A stretch of 64,000 nt of DNA, taken from positions 10,783,501-10,847,500 of the forward strand of contig CAJFCV020000005.1 of NCBI GenBank assembly GCA_904066235.2, read 5' to 3'. Under the pieces are notes generated by a model that saw only the letters and a list, made by a program, of their open reading frames with translations, ran no database searches and was not told where the DNA came from. The position numbers and the translations under genes were made by a program. Shown piece after piece: positions 42,883 to 54,228 of this stretch; within the stretch, counting starts at the first letter, position 1, and every line of letters begins with the position of its first letter. The DNA comes from Bursaphelenchus xylophilus. Its lineage: Eukaryota; Nematoda; Chromadorea; Rhabditida; Aphelenchoididae.

Positions 42883-45800
42883 ATGACCCCCCGAAGGCCA
42901 TGGCCAATCATCCTTTTCCTATTGTCATCATCATGTTCGGCGCAAGGTCCCAGCTTCATAACCAACTACATTGGGGACCCAGAAGCCGATATGACTGTGG
43001 TAAGCCCCCGAATTTTTGAATTCTGACATTAGGTTTAGCCGCAAATTATCCGACATTGGGGATATCCGGTGGAAATTCACAGAGTCACCACCAGCGATGG
43101 GTACATTCTGCAGATGCACAGGATACCCAGAGGAAAGGATGGTAAGTTGAATGGCTACTACTACTCTTGCTACGTTTTTTTTCAAAAATGCGTAGACTTT
43201 TTGTCACGATGCACTGTGCATTTTCTTTTTTTTCTTTGCACGGTGCGAGCTTTTTTTGAAAAAATGTGGATTTTTCGCAATATACGCACCAAATCTACGG
43301 CCGTTGCAAAGAGTTGAGCGGCGATTTCAAGACGCGACAAATCCACATTATTTTCCCGACAACTGATATTCCATTTTTTCAAAAGTTCATGGACTTTTCA
43401 TCGTGGCGCACAGTGCATTTTGCCTTTTGTTTCCGCACGGTGCGGACTTTTCGAACATTTCGCACTGTGCATTTTGCCTTCTTTGCACCGTGCAAAATGT
43501 ATTCGAGCCATTTTGCACTGTGCATTTTGTCATCCATCGCGTGAAAATGCTTCAGAAAGATCGCAGCGACACTTTTTGAAACCCCTTTTTTTGTCGCGCA
43601 ATTTTTCGGTTGCACAGTGCAAAATGTCAAATGCACGGTGCAGAATGGGGTTGTTTTGTGCGGTACGGTCCCACGATAAAAGTCTGCGCACTTTTTGAAA
43701 AAAGTGTAATATCAGTCTGTCGGGAAAATTATGTGGATTTGTCACGAAATTAAAATCGACTATGGTTTTTCAATGGCTACAAATTTTACTGCGATGAGAC
43801 AAGAGAATTTGCTGCGAGATAAATCCACATTATTTTCCCGACAGACTGTATTAATAAGTAGTTTTTCGTTTGCTCACATCGGTGAATATCTCAACGTCAC
43901 AAGACAAGCGCCCTGAAATTTTCAGAACTTGATGATATATTAGGCTGTCGGGAAAATAACGGCGGATCGTTGCGCCTCGGAATGGCTCATCATCGCTTTT
44001 TGACGGCTGCCAAAGCTGGGCCTTGGTGCGCGACAGCTCCCTTTTTTCGACGAGGTGAAACGTTTTGCTGCGACGACCCGCCATTATTTTCCCGACAGAA
44101 TGATAGCCAGCCTTTACAAATCGACCCTGAAAAGGTTGAAGAGTTGAAAAAATAGCTCTTTGGGAAGCCTCATATCAGTTTGTCGGGAAAATAATGAGGA
44201 TTTGCCTCGTAGCAAAGTGTCCCGCCTTTTTGCAGTCGCCGTTGCAAAGCTATGATAGACGATTTCGACGAATCCGCATTATTTTCCCGACAGACTGATT
44301 ATTTTTTAAAAAGTGCGGGGACTTTTATCGCGGGACCGCACCGCACAAAACAGCCCGATTCTCTTCGATTCTTCGATCCCACAGAATCCTCATTATTTCC
44401 CCGACAGACTAATCTCCAATATCCACTCTTCAGAAGTGAATCCACCGCCCAACAAGCCGGTGGTCTTCCTTCAACATGGCCTCCTCTGCACCTCCTCCGT
44501 ATGGCTGATGAATCTGCCCCATCAGTCGGCGGGGATGATGTTCGCCGACGCCGGCTTCGACGTCTGGCTGGGAAACATGCGGGGAAATTCATACTCGCGT
44601 GGCCATCAGGACAAGAACATCCCGAACGAAAAGTATTGGCATTTCAGTTGGGACGAGATGGCCAAGTACGACATTGAGGCCATGGTGAACTATGTGCTCA
44701 ATGTTACGAACCAAGAGAGTCTGTACTACATGGGACACTCGCAGGGGACGCTGACAATGTTCAGCAAATTGAGCTTCAACGATGGATTTGCGAGAAAGGT
44801 AGGGCGTTTTCTTGGTGCAATAATCCGGGGCGTTTTGCCGCGAGGCGGCAGTTGAATGTCTTTTTAGAGCGTTTACAATGTAAAAAAGAGATTTTCAGAT
44901 CAAAAAGTTCTTTGCGATCGCTCCAGTGGGCACCATCAGCTACGTAAAGGGGTTGTTCCGGTATCTCGGCGAACGATCTTACGAGCAATTGGCTGTAAGT
45001 TAATCAGCGTAAATTTAGACGTCTGTCGGAAAAATAATGAGCACTCTGTCGCATCGAAAATCACATCGCCTTTGAGAAAATGTATCGTGGCAAAATCAAA
45101 TTGCTTTTCACTTCAGCGACGCGATCGGCCCTCCGACATTATGCTCCTTATCAGTCTGTCGGAAAAATAACGGCGGATCGTCGCAGCAAAATGTCTCGCC
45201 TCGCCGCTATCGCGCACCAAATCCCAAGCCGCGGCTTGCAGTCGCAAAGCGATGATGGGCGATTCCGAGGCGCGACGATCCGCCGTTATTTTCCCGACAG
45301 ACTGATATTATGCTCATTATTTTCCCGACAGACTGATAACCACGTTGATAACTTTTTTTCAGCTGTTCACTGCCTTATTCGGAGATCAGGAGTTCCTCCC
45401 GAACACCTTTCTCTCCCGATGGCTGACCGAATTTGTTTGTGGACTAGCCACTTCAAACCCCCTCTGCGAGAACTTTCTGTTTTTGGTGAGCGGACCGGAC
45501 AGTCAACAGTTGAACAAGGTAAGAGTAGGAAGAAAGGGAAGAGTGTCAGTTAAAGATGAAAACAGCAAAAGATGACAACGTAACGGGAGCAAAGCAATGC
45601 AATAATTGGCACTGAAAGCTCTTGAAGTCCGAAAAAGTTTCCGATCCTTATACTAGGTGCTTCAGAAAGTGCGTGGACCTCTTTCGACCGTTTTTCGCAC
45701 CGCACAGTGCATGTTACGCGACGCTATCTTTGAAACATTTCGCACTGTGCAATTTCTTTTCGCACGCTCGAAATTTGCGTCCTCTTCGTTGAGAAAAGCT

Positions 45801-46996
45801 TTCGCTGCGATATTGCACTTGCATGGATGCAAACAGTCAAATTCACGGCGCAAAAAGGGCTTTTGTGCACGGTGCGACCCACGGCAAAAAGTCTACACAC
45901 TTCCTGGAACGACTAGAACTGCAAATAAATCGTGTTGCACAATGCCAAGAACCCCAAAACTGGCCTCTCAATTTTTCGTTTCAAGACAAAAAAAATTGTT
46001 TTGAAGGGACTGGGACTGAAACTTTCCATCTCGAAGCCTGCCCCGGCCTCAAAAAAATTAAAATTTCGACCGTGTAGAAACTTCGTATTTTACAAATTTC
46101 AGACCAGAATCGGGATCTACCTGGCGCACAATCCGGCAGGGACTTCCATTCGAAACATCTTGCATTACTGCCAAATGGTCCGGCATAAAAACCTCCTCGC
46201 TTATGACTATGGAATGGACGAAAACATGAAGCATTACGGCATGGTAATTTCTTTTCACTTCGACAAATATCCGTCTGTCGGGGAAAATAATAAGCACATT
46301 GTCGCTGCACCGATCATGTCGCTGAAGGAAAAAGCGATTTGACTTTGCCGCGACACAATTCATTTTCCCACCGGCGATGTGACTTCCGATGCGACAAGAT
46401 GCTCATTATTTTCCCGACAGACTGATATATTTGTAAAATGCGGCGCTGAAACTTGTCAATGCAATTTCAGGTGGTTCCAATCGAATACGATCTCCGCCGA
46501 ATTAGCGGCGTCCCCATCTACCTCTACTACAGTGGAAGTGATTGGTTGGCAACAGAGAAGGATGTGGAGGGATATTTGCTGCCAAAGCTGCGGAAAGATA
46601 CCGTCGCGGAGGTAAACAAATTGCCCGACTTCAACCACAACGACTTCTTATGGGGATTAAGAGCGCCAGACGAAATTTATCGGCCTATTATCTCCATTAT
46701 TCAAAAGGATCAGCCAATGAATGATCGTAAGTGTGCCAGAGATGAAATATCAGGCTTCGGGATATATTTCAGCCCCCAAAGCGACCACGGTCCGTTCCGT
46801 CATCAAGCCCGCCTCCGAGACCAACGAAGACTCGGACCTCCTCAACACGAAAGAGAACAACCCAGAACTTGTGGACAAAGCAGCGCCGGTAACCGAGAAG
46901 TTCGTTCTCGCCGCGGACGACGACTTATTGGCCAGCAGTGGGATGAAGAGCGGCGAAGATGCGGATTTGCTCAAGAACACTGGACGCGATCTCTAG
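42883..46996 (+). CDS. Acid (lysosomal-type) triacylglycerol/cholesteryl ester lipase, LIPL family
   Basis: Eight exons (42883-42999, 43039-43141, 44434-44798, 44899-44994, 45363-45518, 46103-46243, 46471-46726, 46773-46996) join in frame to 485 residues. A signal peptide is clear (about 1-20, hydrophobic [13 protein letters not shown] core). The AB-hydrolase-associated lipase segment follows ([20 protein letters not shown], 43-62). The oxyanion motif is LQHGLL (86-91). The nucleophile is Ser176 in GHSQG, the acid is Asp350 in SGSDW and the base is His382 in FNHND, so the triad is complete. Asn163 in NVT is a possible glycosylation site. The family hydrolyses neutral lipids in lysosomes or after secretion. 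Family members are usually about 400 residues. Here exon 8 adds an acidic tail (412-485) with three DLL motifs. Introns 2, 4, 5 and 6 are filled with MITEs, while introns 1, 3 and 7 are short. Confidence 0.93.
43186..44412. repeat. MITE cluster filling lipase intron 2
   Basis: In order: a B fragment (43186-43260), the right part of an A1 copy (about 43263-43369), a B element (43376-43703, ends TTTTTTCAAAAGTTCATGGA and GTCTGCGCACTTTTTGAAAAAA), an A1 copy (43709-43850), an A3 copy (43939-44105), an A1/A2 hybrid (44172-44300) and small B/A ends (44306-44412). Almost all of the 1292-nt intron is repeat. Confidence 0.85.
45018..45339. repeat. A3 MITE nested in an A2 MITE, lipase intron 4
   Basis: The A2 copy runs from GTCTGTCGGAAAAATAATGAG (45021) to TTTTCCCGACAGACTGATA (45339). 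It is interrupted at ATTATGCTCCT by a complete A3 copy (45150-45307). After the A3 copy the A2 sequence restarts with TTATGCTCATTATTTTCCC, so TTATGCTC is present on both sides. Confidence 0.88.
45652..45917. repeat. Family B element in lipase intron 5
   Basis: It starts TAGGTGCTTCAGAAAGTGCG and ends GTCTACACACTTCCTGGAACG. Internal GCACAGTGCA and GCACGGTGCG motifs are present. Confidence 0.82.
46268..46427. repeat. Family A MITE, A2 type, in lipase intron 6
   Basis: Left TATCCGTCTGTCGGGGAAAATAA, right TTATTTTCCCGACAGACTGATA. Confidence 0.87.
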
Positions 46997-47450
46997 ACAT
47001 TTGATCTCGGGTACTTGTAATTGCATGTTTTACTAGCCTTGTTTGACATCTAATTACTTATTGTAAATGTATTCCAAAAAAGCACTCTAATTGTCCATGA
47101 CTTCCTCAATGTTTATGTGTAATAAACGTCAAGATACGGTAGCACTAGTCATTCACAGATGAACTAAATTTGCAGAAAAATTGAATTACCCTCATGATGG
47201 TCGTTGAACTTCCCGAAACGCAACGTCTTAACTGGATATCTGTCACTTTTCGTTGCAATCCGGCCCTCAGACGGCACTATTTTTGGTCCACGAATTGCCA
47301 AATGCCGCCTCTCACGGAAGGAGAGCAGGGCGGAAAAGGGGGATTCTGGTTATTCCTTTGCAAACTTGTCACACTTTTGATTAATATTGAATGCGAGGGA
47401 GGGAAACAACCGCGCGGCTATCAAGGTATGTGATTTTTCAAGCCAATATT
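46997..47450 (+). other. 3' flank of the lipase gene
   Basis: AT-rich to 47180. Then comes an open frame (47194-47433) that ends at a donor-like AG/GTATGTG (47427) and follows TTTGCAG (47171-47177). It might be an exon of a downstream gene, but it has no domain and no partner exon that I can find. Confidence 0.3.
47121..47126 (+). terminator. Polyadenylation signal of the lipase gene
   Basis: AATAAA lies 125 nt after the stop codon, preceded by a T/G-rich stretch. It is the first such hexamer downstream of the gene. Confidence 0.6.
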
Positions 47451-47521
47451 ATCAGTCCGCTGGGAAAATCATCCGGATTTGTCGCAGCAAAACGTCTCGC
47501 CTTGCTGCAGTTGCGAAAAAA
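47451..47521. repeat. Left part of an A1-like MITE, worn
   Basis: TTATCAGTCCGCTGGGAAAATCATCCGGATTTGTCGCAGC; the right half is missing. Confidence 0.6.
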
Positions 47522-48945
47522 TCCCTGTCTTTTAAATGTGTTTGAACAGTGCTAACCATATCATTTATGGCATGTAGAGGCGTATGACAAGACTTGAAGG
47601 TTCCATGTAAAGTAGTTATGTCTTCTTGATATTGTCAGTCCGGCCCTTATTGAGAAGCAGCTCACACTGACTTGCGTGTGCAGACACATATTGGACAGAA
47701 GTCATCACTTGATGTGAGAGGTGTGCTCAACACAACTGGCATCACTATTGTGAGCTCCGAAACTTTGATTATTCTTTGGCGTTGTGTACATGCCCAATTC
47801 AATTTATTTCCGCTGATCATCTATCAAAAGTAGAGAAACGGGCCATGATTCGGGGCCAAGATGGGGATGTCACGTCGGTTCTCCAGTGTGCCAATCCTCA
47901 AGAAGGTCCTGCCACGGGTTGAGCTTCTGCCATCCTCCGGAGGGATTGTTGCCAGCAACGGCATCGTCGGCAGGAAGCCCAACTGCTCACCGCGGTGCGA
48001 ACGGAAGGAATGTGTGTGTGTACATGCCCACCATTGGAAAATTAAAAAGGCTTTGAGGCTTGGGATCTTCGGTCGAAATTGACCATCCCTATTTAAACCA
48101 CTCGGCTTGGTTGTCCCGTCTTTACCAGCAGAGAAAACCAACTCAATTCCCGGTAGAACATCGCCTCTCCAAGCGGCTTTCACTAATGACCTCACGTACG
48201 CTTCAAACACTTGCAGGGTCATTCCTATAAAACATAGGAGCTCTCTTATTTTCCAATTTGGATATTACACCGCAATGTCAGATTTGGTGATCTTCCAGTT
48301 TCCGAAGGGCATAAAGGGATGGCCATTTTCCTGTCATCTTCTTTTCAGAGATTCCACGCAAAGAATTTATAATAATTTTGATGTTGACCACTTTCAACAC
48401 CTGTTTGTTTACATTTCCTGCAAATGCCCACTATTTCCGCCCCTTCTGAAGTCAACAGCAAGGATCTCTGAACTTTTAAAACCCAATTATCCCGCTTTTT
48501 TCGCTGTAACGCTCCCTTATTTCTGATTACCCCAAAAAGCAGCCTAACTGATCATTGAATTTGACTCAAGACGTTGGCATTTTCGCTAAAATACTCCTAG
48601 TTTTGAAACTTTTTCCGGACCTACTTGGCTGGAATGAAATTTTTTGTTCGGACGAATTTATGCGCCCTCCCTGAAACTTTGATTTCCGCTATTTTATTTT
48701 AATTAAACCCTTGCAGCGGGCTGCGTGGAGTGTCTCAAGGTTGGGCCGTATCACGTGCCGAACGTACTTTCCGTTTTGGGAAGTGGGTCTAGTAAATATT
48801 GACGTCCACTTGCGCTGGTGTTTATTCGGACGCCGCCTTGTACTAGGCGCGCCAAAATGCCCTGATAATCTGCACGCTTTGGCGCAGAAAAGTCGCGATT
48901 TTCGCAGCGCTGCGAAAACAGTGTACGCATGTTTGAAAAAGCGTA
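47522..48945. other. MITE-free island, no gene assigned
   Basis: 1.4 kb without families A-D. A minus frame (48222 to 47824, 132 codons) starts MTLQVFEAYVRSLVKAAWRG just after a TTTTATAG acceptor-like site and crosses a possible donor at CTG/GTAAAG. It looks more protein-like than most frames here but matches no domain I know. A phrase CATGTACACA recurs at 48015-48026 and 47785-47795 (inverse strand). It may be remnant coding sequence of a gene or of a larger transposon. Confidence 0.35.
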
Positions 48946-49075
48946 GTATTAGCCTGTCGGGGAAATAGTGGCGAGTTGTCGAAGAAAGGGGTGCAAAAGG
49001 GTATTAAATATAAAAAAGGGGTGCAAAAGGGTATTTTTCGCAGTGACAAATCAATTTCTCTTGGGGTAAAAATAC
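48946..49075. repeat. Worn A terminus followed by a short tandem duplication
   Basis: TATTAGCCTGTCGGGGAAATAG (48949-48970) is an A left end. AAGGGGTGCAAAAGGGTATT occurs twice (about 48985 and 49016). Confidence 0.6.
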
Positions 49076-49895
49076 AGATCATTCCCCGGTATAGGAATTT
49101 TGAAGAATCTTCAGAGGCGTTTGAAGAAAAATATGAGTTATTTTTTTTTTAAATTTCACTGTGTTTCGACCACTTTTTTCGCGAGTTTTGGCTTTTACGT
49201 TGAAAATTCAATGTCGTGGAGGCATAAAAAACAATATAAAAGCCTGTTGAGTAAAGATTTCGCCAGGTTTTACATTATCCATGACATCTCCAACCTAAAT
49301 GCCCTTTTATTTACAAATTTCTTCCGACCAATCACCAGATATCGCCCATCCCAAAATCCACTTGTCCTAGGGAGATTTTTGGGACTTTCCTCCCTCGCAA
49401 TTCCTCAATTTCTCAATCAAATCGTCCTCGCGGCCAATACTGGGAATTACGAAACCCCGAAAAACTTCTTCCAGAAGCTCAGTTTGGAAACTTCTCCAGA
49501 AAACCCTATTTTTCGGAGAAATATTTTTCAATTATTTTGGGGCTAAATTTATCTCAACTTCCCGAATTTGGAATACAATTTGGTTTTTTTTCTTTATCAG
49601 CTTAAAAGTTTTGTTTTCCATTCGCATTTTGTTTTGATGGGGTTTAAAAATATATATTTATTTTGCTGTAAAAGGGGTTGCAAAAATGCTGTTACTAGTT
49701 GCATGCAGACGCCCAAAGATCGAGCTCTCCAACCCGTGGTCCAAACTGTTTGCGTGGCGTTCTGCCTCGACTCTAATTACACAACAATTTACATGTCGCC
49801 TGGCGTTTCCTGGCCATTACCGTCATTTTATTGCTCCCTGAGGCGGTTTTCCATTCCGCTCGAACTTCTAAATTATTTATTTTGAGGTGGAAATA
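49076..49895. other. No gene assigned; includes one dispersed repeat
   Basis: 49220-49302 is the second copy of the repeat at 42167-42248. A 148-codon + frame (49100-49546) covers it and so is probably not a gene. The rest is AT-rich unique sequence. Confidence 0.35.
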
Positions 49896-49899
49896 AAGG

Positions 49900-50180
49900 T
49901 CGAAGATCAAGGGTTAAAAAACGAGCTTTTCGGCTTTTCTGAAAGTTATTTTTCCACAAAAAATCAATTTTTCCGGACTGGCGAAGATATGGGTAAAGAG
50001 TTTTTTCTTTTTCTCTGGCCGCTCTCCGCGTTTTGCGTATTCTCTAGGCCGCAAAGACCATTGAATATCTCGACTACCTATGCAAATTTGGAGCTAAAAT
50101 TTTAAGGAATTGAAATGTGGCCTATTCCCAAAATATATGCAAAAATTTAAGCGAAATATAAGGCAATTAATTTAAGTTTC
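49900..50180. repeat. Family D element, partial
   Basis: Core TGGCCGCTCTCCGCGTTTTG, then TTGAATATCTCGACTACC and GGAATTGAAATGTGGCCTAT. Terminal repeats are not found. Confidence 0.6.
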
Positions 50181-50970
50181 AAAATATTTACCGAGACTCT
50201 TGACGTAAATCAAAAGTCGCATGAAAAACGGTCGCTGAAATTTATTCATCCCCAGGGCACTAGTATACTAAGAATTGAGCCGTTTGAAGGAAAAGGGCAA
50301 GGCTCTCCTGTGGAAGTGCAGCCATTCCGTCAAGTTTAAAGGTTTATGACTTTGACGTCGGGGAGAAATTTGCTTGCCGTTCTTCGTATGTTTCAGGCTA
50401 TATGTAAGTATAATACTAAGTGGGCCAAAAAGTCTTGATAGGTCTGTCAGTGCTTTTTGACCGGCCGAGTAAAACGTCGCAGCATGCACGCGATTTGCTA
50501 TATTCGCGATACATCGATACACAGAGTGGGGCATCTTTTTGTGGCCCGATTTGAATTGTCTATAACGTCTTTAGTTTTTGGCCAAATCTTAAAATTATTT
50601 TTTTCCCTGAATCCTCAGACAACCCCATTTTTTGGTACCAAATATGTTATACATAGGTATCTGTCATCTAGTTATTGGATTTATTCTTAGAGTTCCTTTT
50701 TTCGGTCGATCTTTTGGTCGCAAAAAATTTTTGAGCTAAGATGAAATGCCAACCTATTTTTTCATTGATTAGCGCTGTTTTACGGGAGTTATAAGCCTTC
50801 TGTCTTTGCAGATTTCATGAGAAAAGAAAAAGTGATTTTTCGATACTACTTCTTTGCCTAGCCCTCCTCATTTTGTGCGCAATCTCACGCGAAAAAGCCC
50901 GTTGAAAATCTCGGCGACCGCTGTATGGTCTTTACGAAAACTCTCAGGCCCAGAGTACAAATAGTCCGTT
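50181..50970. other. No gene; worn D-like piece at the right
   Basis: About 50860-50960 (CTAGCCCTCCTCATTTTGTG, GAAAATCTCGGCGACCGCTG) resembles a worn D core. The remainder is featureless AT-rich DNA. Confidence 0.35.
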
Positions 50971-50976
50971 CGTTGG

Positions 50977-51281
50977 ATCAGTTTGTCGGGAAAATAATGA
51001 GCACTCTGTCGTATCCAAAGTCGAATTGCTGAAATGAGATAAATACAATGTGGTTTTATCGCCACGCAATTTCTTTTCGTGATGCGATTTTCGATGCGAC
51101 AGAGTGCTCATTATTTTCCCAACAGACTGACACCGGCCTGTCGGGAAAATAATGTGGATTTTTTCTCACGGAAATTGCATCATCGCTTTGCGACAACTAG
51201 TTGGAGATTTTGCGACTGCGACTATGCATTTCGTTGCAACAAATCCATATTATTTCTCATTATTTTTCCAACAGACTGATA
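50977..51281. repeat. Two adjoining family A MITEs
   Basis: An A2 copy (50977-51129) and an A1 copy (51130-51281). The second has a small duplication near its right end (TTATTTCTCATTATTTTTCC). Confidence 0.84.
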
Positions 51282-51430
51282 AATAAAAATGTGCCAAAAA
51301 ACTTCCAAAACAATCTTTCAGGAAAACTTTTTTGCGTACGTATAGGTATCTCTTTTTATTTAGACCGTATTCAATCGCAACCACGTGAGATTGCGTTGAC
51401 AAGTTTTCAGCGGCCGGTTTTGCCAATGTA

Positions 51431-51570
51431 CCAGTCTATTGGGAAAATAATGAACTCTCCGTCGCATTCAAGCTTAAATCTACTTGATTTTGCCGCCACT
51501 CAATTCACTTTTCACGCGGCGATGCGATTTTCGATTCGACAGAATGATCATTATTTTCCCGACATACTAA
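51431..51570. repeat. Family A MITE, A2 type
   Basis: Left ACCAGTCTATTGGGAAAATAA, right CATTATTTTCCCGACATACTAA. Confidence 0.8.
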
Positions 51571-52187
51571 TGCTGAAATACCGATTTCTGAACTTCTGCC
51601 TTTGCTCTACTAACATAAATAGTTTTTTTTCATCCTTTTCCCAACCCCCATTCTTCGCCTCTTCAACTTTTCTTTGGAGTCTGCCTTCGACTTCCCCCCG
51701 TGCCCATTTTACTGTAACAGGTTTCACGGAAGCGACTTTTGGGACTTCAGAAGGCGTCTTCGGCGCCAATTCCCGACTAATCGAAGTGCACCTGGGCCCG
51801 CGGCGCTTGAAAATAATTGGCCCGGAGAGGCGGACTTTGGCCACATCCGACCAGGAAATGGGACGTGTTTCAAGCGGCGAAATTAACTCGAGAAACCCGC
51901 ACTAAAAATGGTAATATTTGGTGGGTTATGGATTAGCGGTAACCCTATTTTCGGCCGCCTGACTCTTGAATAAGCAATTTTTACACTACACATCCGTTGA
52001 AGGGCCGTTTCTTTTTGTCCAACGAAAGGGGGGCGTTGAGACAAAATTGGAGTTATTAAAAACTCCAACGGGAAATTTAAACGCTATCCCGGCTAGCATC
52101 CGGAAGAATGCGAAAGTTTGGGATGAAATGGCTTGCTGCACACGGCGTGGCTCTTTTTTATTTTTACTTTTTTTTTATACTAAACTC
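51571..52187. other. No gene assigned
   Basis: A + frame running out of the preceding MITE (to 51905) and a - frame (51844-51551) overlap over a GC-rich patch at 51700-51890. Neither has a domain. The rest is ordinary sequence. Confidence 0.3.
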
Positions 52188-52330
52188 CTTCAAAAGTGCG
52201 TAGACTTTTTGTCGCAAGGTTTCCGCACTGTGCAGTTGACCTTTTGCCCCGTGTAAATGAGAAATCGTAGCAAGGTTTTTCAACTGCGTCGCTGCGAAAA
52301 AAAGTCTACCTACTTGATGGAACGATTATG
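52188..52330. repeat. Family B element, short
   Basis: Left CCTTCAAAAGTGCGTAGACTTT, right AAAGTCTACCTACTTGATGGAACG. Confidence 0.8.
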
Positions 52331-52337
52331 TACGTAG

Positions 52338-52876
52338 TATCGGTCTGTCGGGAAAATAATATGGAATTGTCGCTACGAAGATGTTTAGCCTCGTATATAT
52401 ACTACAATTCATTTTCTTGGCGGCGATGCGATTTTTCGTTGCGACAGAGTGCTCGTTATTTTCCCGACAGACTGAAACATGTATAGATTTTTTCATTAAG
52501 CACATGGACATGTCAGTCGGTCGTGAAATAATGTGGATTTTTCGGAGTAAAAAATCTCATAGTCGCGCGCCAAATCCCAAATTACGGCTAGCCGTGGCAA
52601 AGCGATGATGGGCGATTCCATGGCGCGACGAATCCACATTATTTTCCCGACAGACTATTAATAGTCATGCCATAAATTCCGTACAATTTTTTTCCGCAGT
52701 TTTAGCCCCTTTTTTAAGAGTCTGTCGGGGAAATAATGTGGATTTACCACGCCTTGAAATAGTTTTTTTTTGTGTTATCGCGTTGCAACGGCTTGTTGGT
52801 GATTTCGTGCGCGACTGCGGCAAGTCGAGACATTTTGCTGCAACAAATCCACGTTATTTTCCCGACAAACTGATAT
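52338..52876. repeat. Three family A MITEs
   Basis: 52338-52476 (A1 left half, A2 right half), 52511-52659 (A1) and 52717-52876 (A1, right end TTATTTTCCCGACAAACTGATA). Confidence 0.82.
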
Positions 52877-52879
52877 AGT

Positions 52880-53277
52880 ATTCTCACGGCAAAAAGTCGA
52901 TGGAATTTTCATGGCCCTCAGATTCTGTCGCACTCCGAAAAAAATGATTTGTCGCTGCGAAAAATGGAAATCCCGAGCGAAATAAAAAAAAAAACAAAAT
53001 TGCACTGTGCAAACCCAATTTTTGGTTCCGATGCACGGTGCGAAACGTTTTTTTCGAATTATCGCACAAACTGCACTGTGCGGAGTCGAGAAAATTCCAA
53101 GGACTTATTTGCCGCGAGTCTCATATTTTGTCGGGAAAATAATAAACTCTGTTGCATCGAAAATCACATTGTTGCGGAGAACATGAATTGTATCGCGACG
53201 AAATCAAATTGCTTTTCACTTCAGCTCCATGACTTGCGCAACGACAGTGTGCTCATTATTTCCCCGACAGACCAATA
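52880..53277. repeat. Family B fragment and A2 MITE
   Basis: 52885-53115 holds TTGCACTGTGCAAACCC and CTGCACTGTGCGGAG with worn ends. 53124-53277 is an A2 copy with left ATATTTTGTCGGGAAAATAA and right TTATTTCCCCGACAGACCAATA. Confidence 0.75.
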
Positions 53278-53369
53278 CAGTACTAGACTTGATAAAATTA
53301 GAACCGATTTTTGATGTTTCTGGAGTGGAAGAGGCATGTTGAGGTTTAATGAACCGAGAAAAAAAACTT

Positions 53370-53560
53370 GACCGGCACAGTGCTCAAAGTGCAACGCTCA
53401 GATTTTAATAAAACCTGGAAGAAATGAAGTTTAATTTTTTCTGAGACATCATGTCGGACCGCCAGCTTAGGTTTTCCAAAAATAACCGAGATTTTTAGAC
53501 TGAAAATTGGCCAAAATTCGAGATTTTTTTGCGATTTATTTTCATGAAAAGTATCATCAC
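53370..53560. repeat. Family D left part
   Basis: It starts GTGCTCAAAGTGCAACGCTC then AGATTTTAATAAAACCTGGA. It lacks the core and the right end. Confidence 0.6.
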
Positions 53561-53621
53561 GAATGTGCAACGCCCAAACATCAAAATTTCGGACTCAGCT
53601 GAGAATTTTTTTTACAAATTT

Positions 53622-53738
53622 CTCATCGTATTACATGTCACAGCTTATTTTTTCAATTTGAAAAAAATTTCATCGTATAACATGTCGCACCAAATTTTTC
53701 AATTTGAAAAAAATTTCATCGTATAACATGTCACAATT
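53622..53738. repeat. Short tandem repeat, about 46-bp unit, 2.4 copies
   Basis: TTTCATCGTATAACATGTCG then CACCAAATTTTTCAATTTGAAAA is repeated almost exactly. Confidence 0.9.
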
Positions 53739-53844
53739 CTTTTTTTCATTTTTCAAAATGGGGGAGTGTTCAAAAAAGGGGAGAGTTCGGATTTTTTGGT
53801 GAAAAGGCTCAACCGCGATATCCGGTTGCCCGTGCAAAAGCTCA

Positions 53845-54022
53845 AATGCACCTCGCAAAGAGGGTTTTGTGCACTGTACGAAAACAAAAATTCACTTTGA
53901 ACTGTGCAATTTCTGGCTGTTTGCACCGTGCAATAGGCTTTTTTGGACTGTCGCACCCCGACTTTTTCCACACAGTGCAAACGTCAAAAATCACTCCAGC
54001 GACCAAGTACAGACTAGTAATA
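53845..54022. repeat. Family B-related element
   Basis: It has TTTGCACCGTGCAATAGGC and CACACAGTGCAAACG and ends with the subfamily block AAAAATCACTCCAGCGACCA then ACTAGTA, as at 20.6 kb. Confidence 0.68.
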
Positions 54023-54228
54023 TTAAAGATTAGTTTTCATGACAGCTCTCTACGCTTCTCATGCTCTCAATTCTAAAAAATTTGACCTTGTTTGGCCCAA
54101 TTTATTTACGTGACTTTGCTGTATCATCTTTTTGTTTACCCGCCGGCATAATACCAAAGCTCGTTGACCAAAAAATTCCATGAATATTAAGTTAACAGCG
54201 ACCTTATTGAGTCTGATGTTATGCCAAT

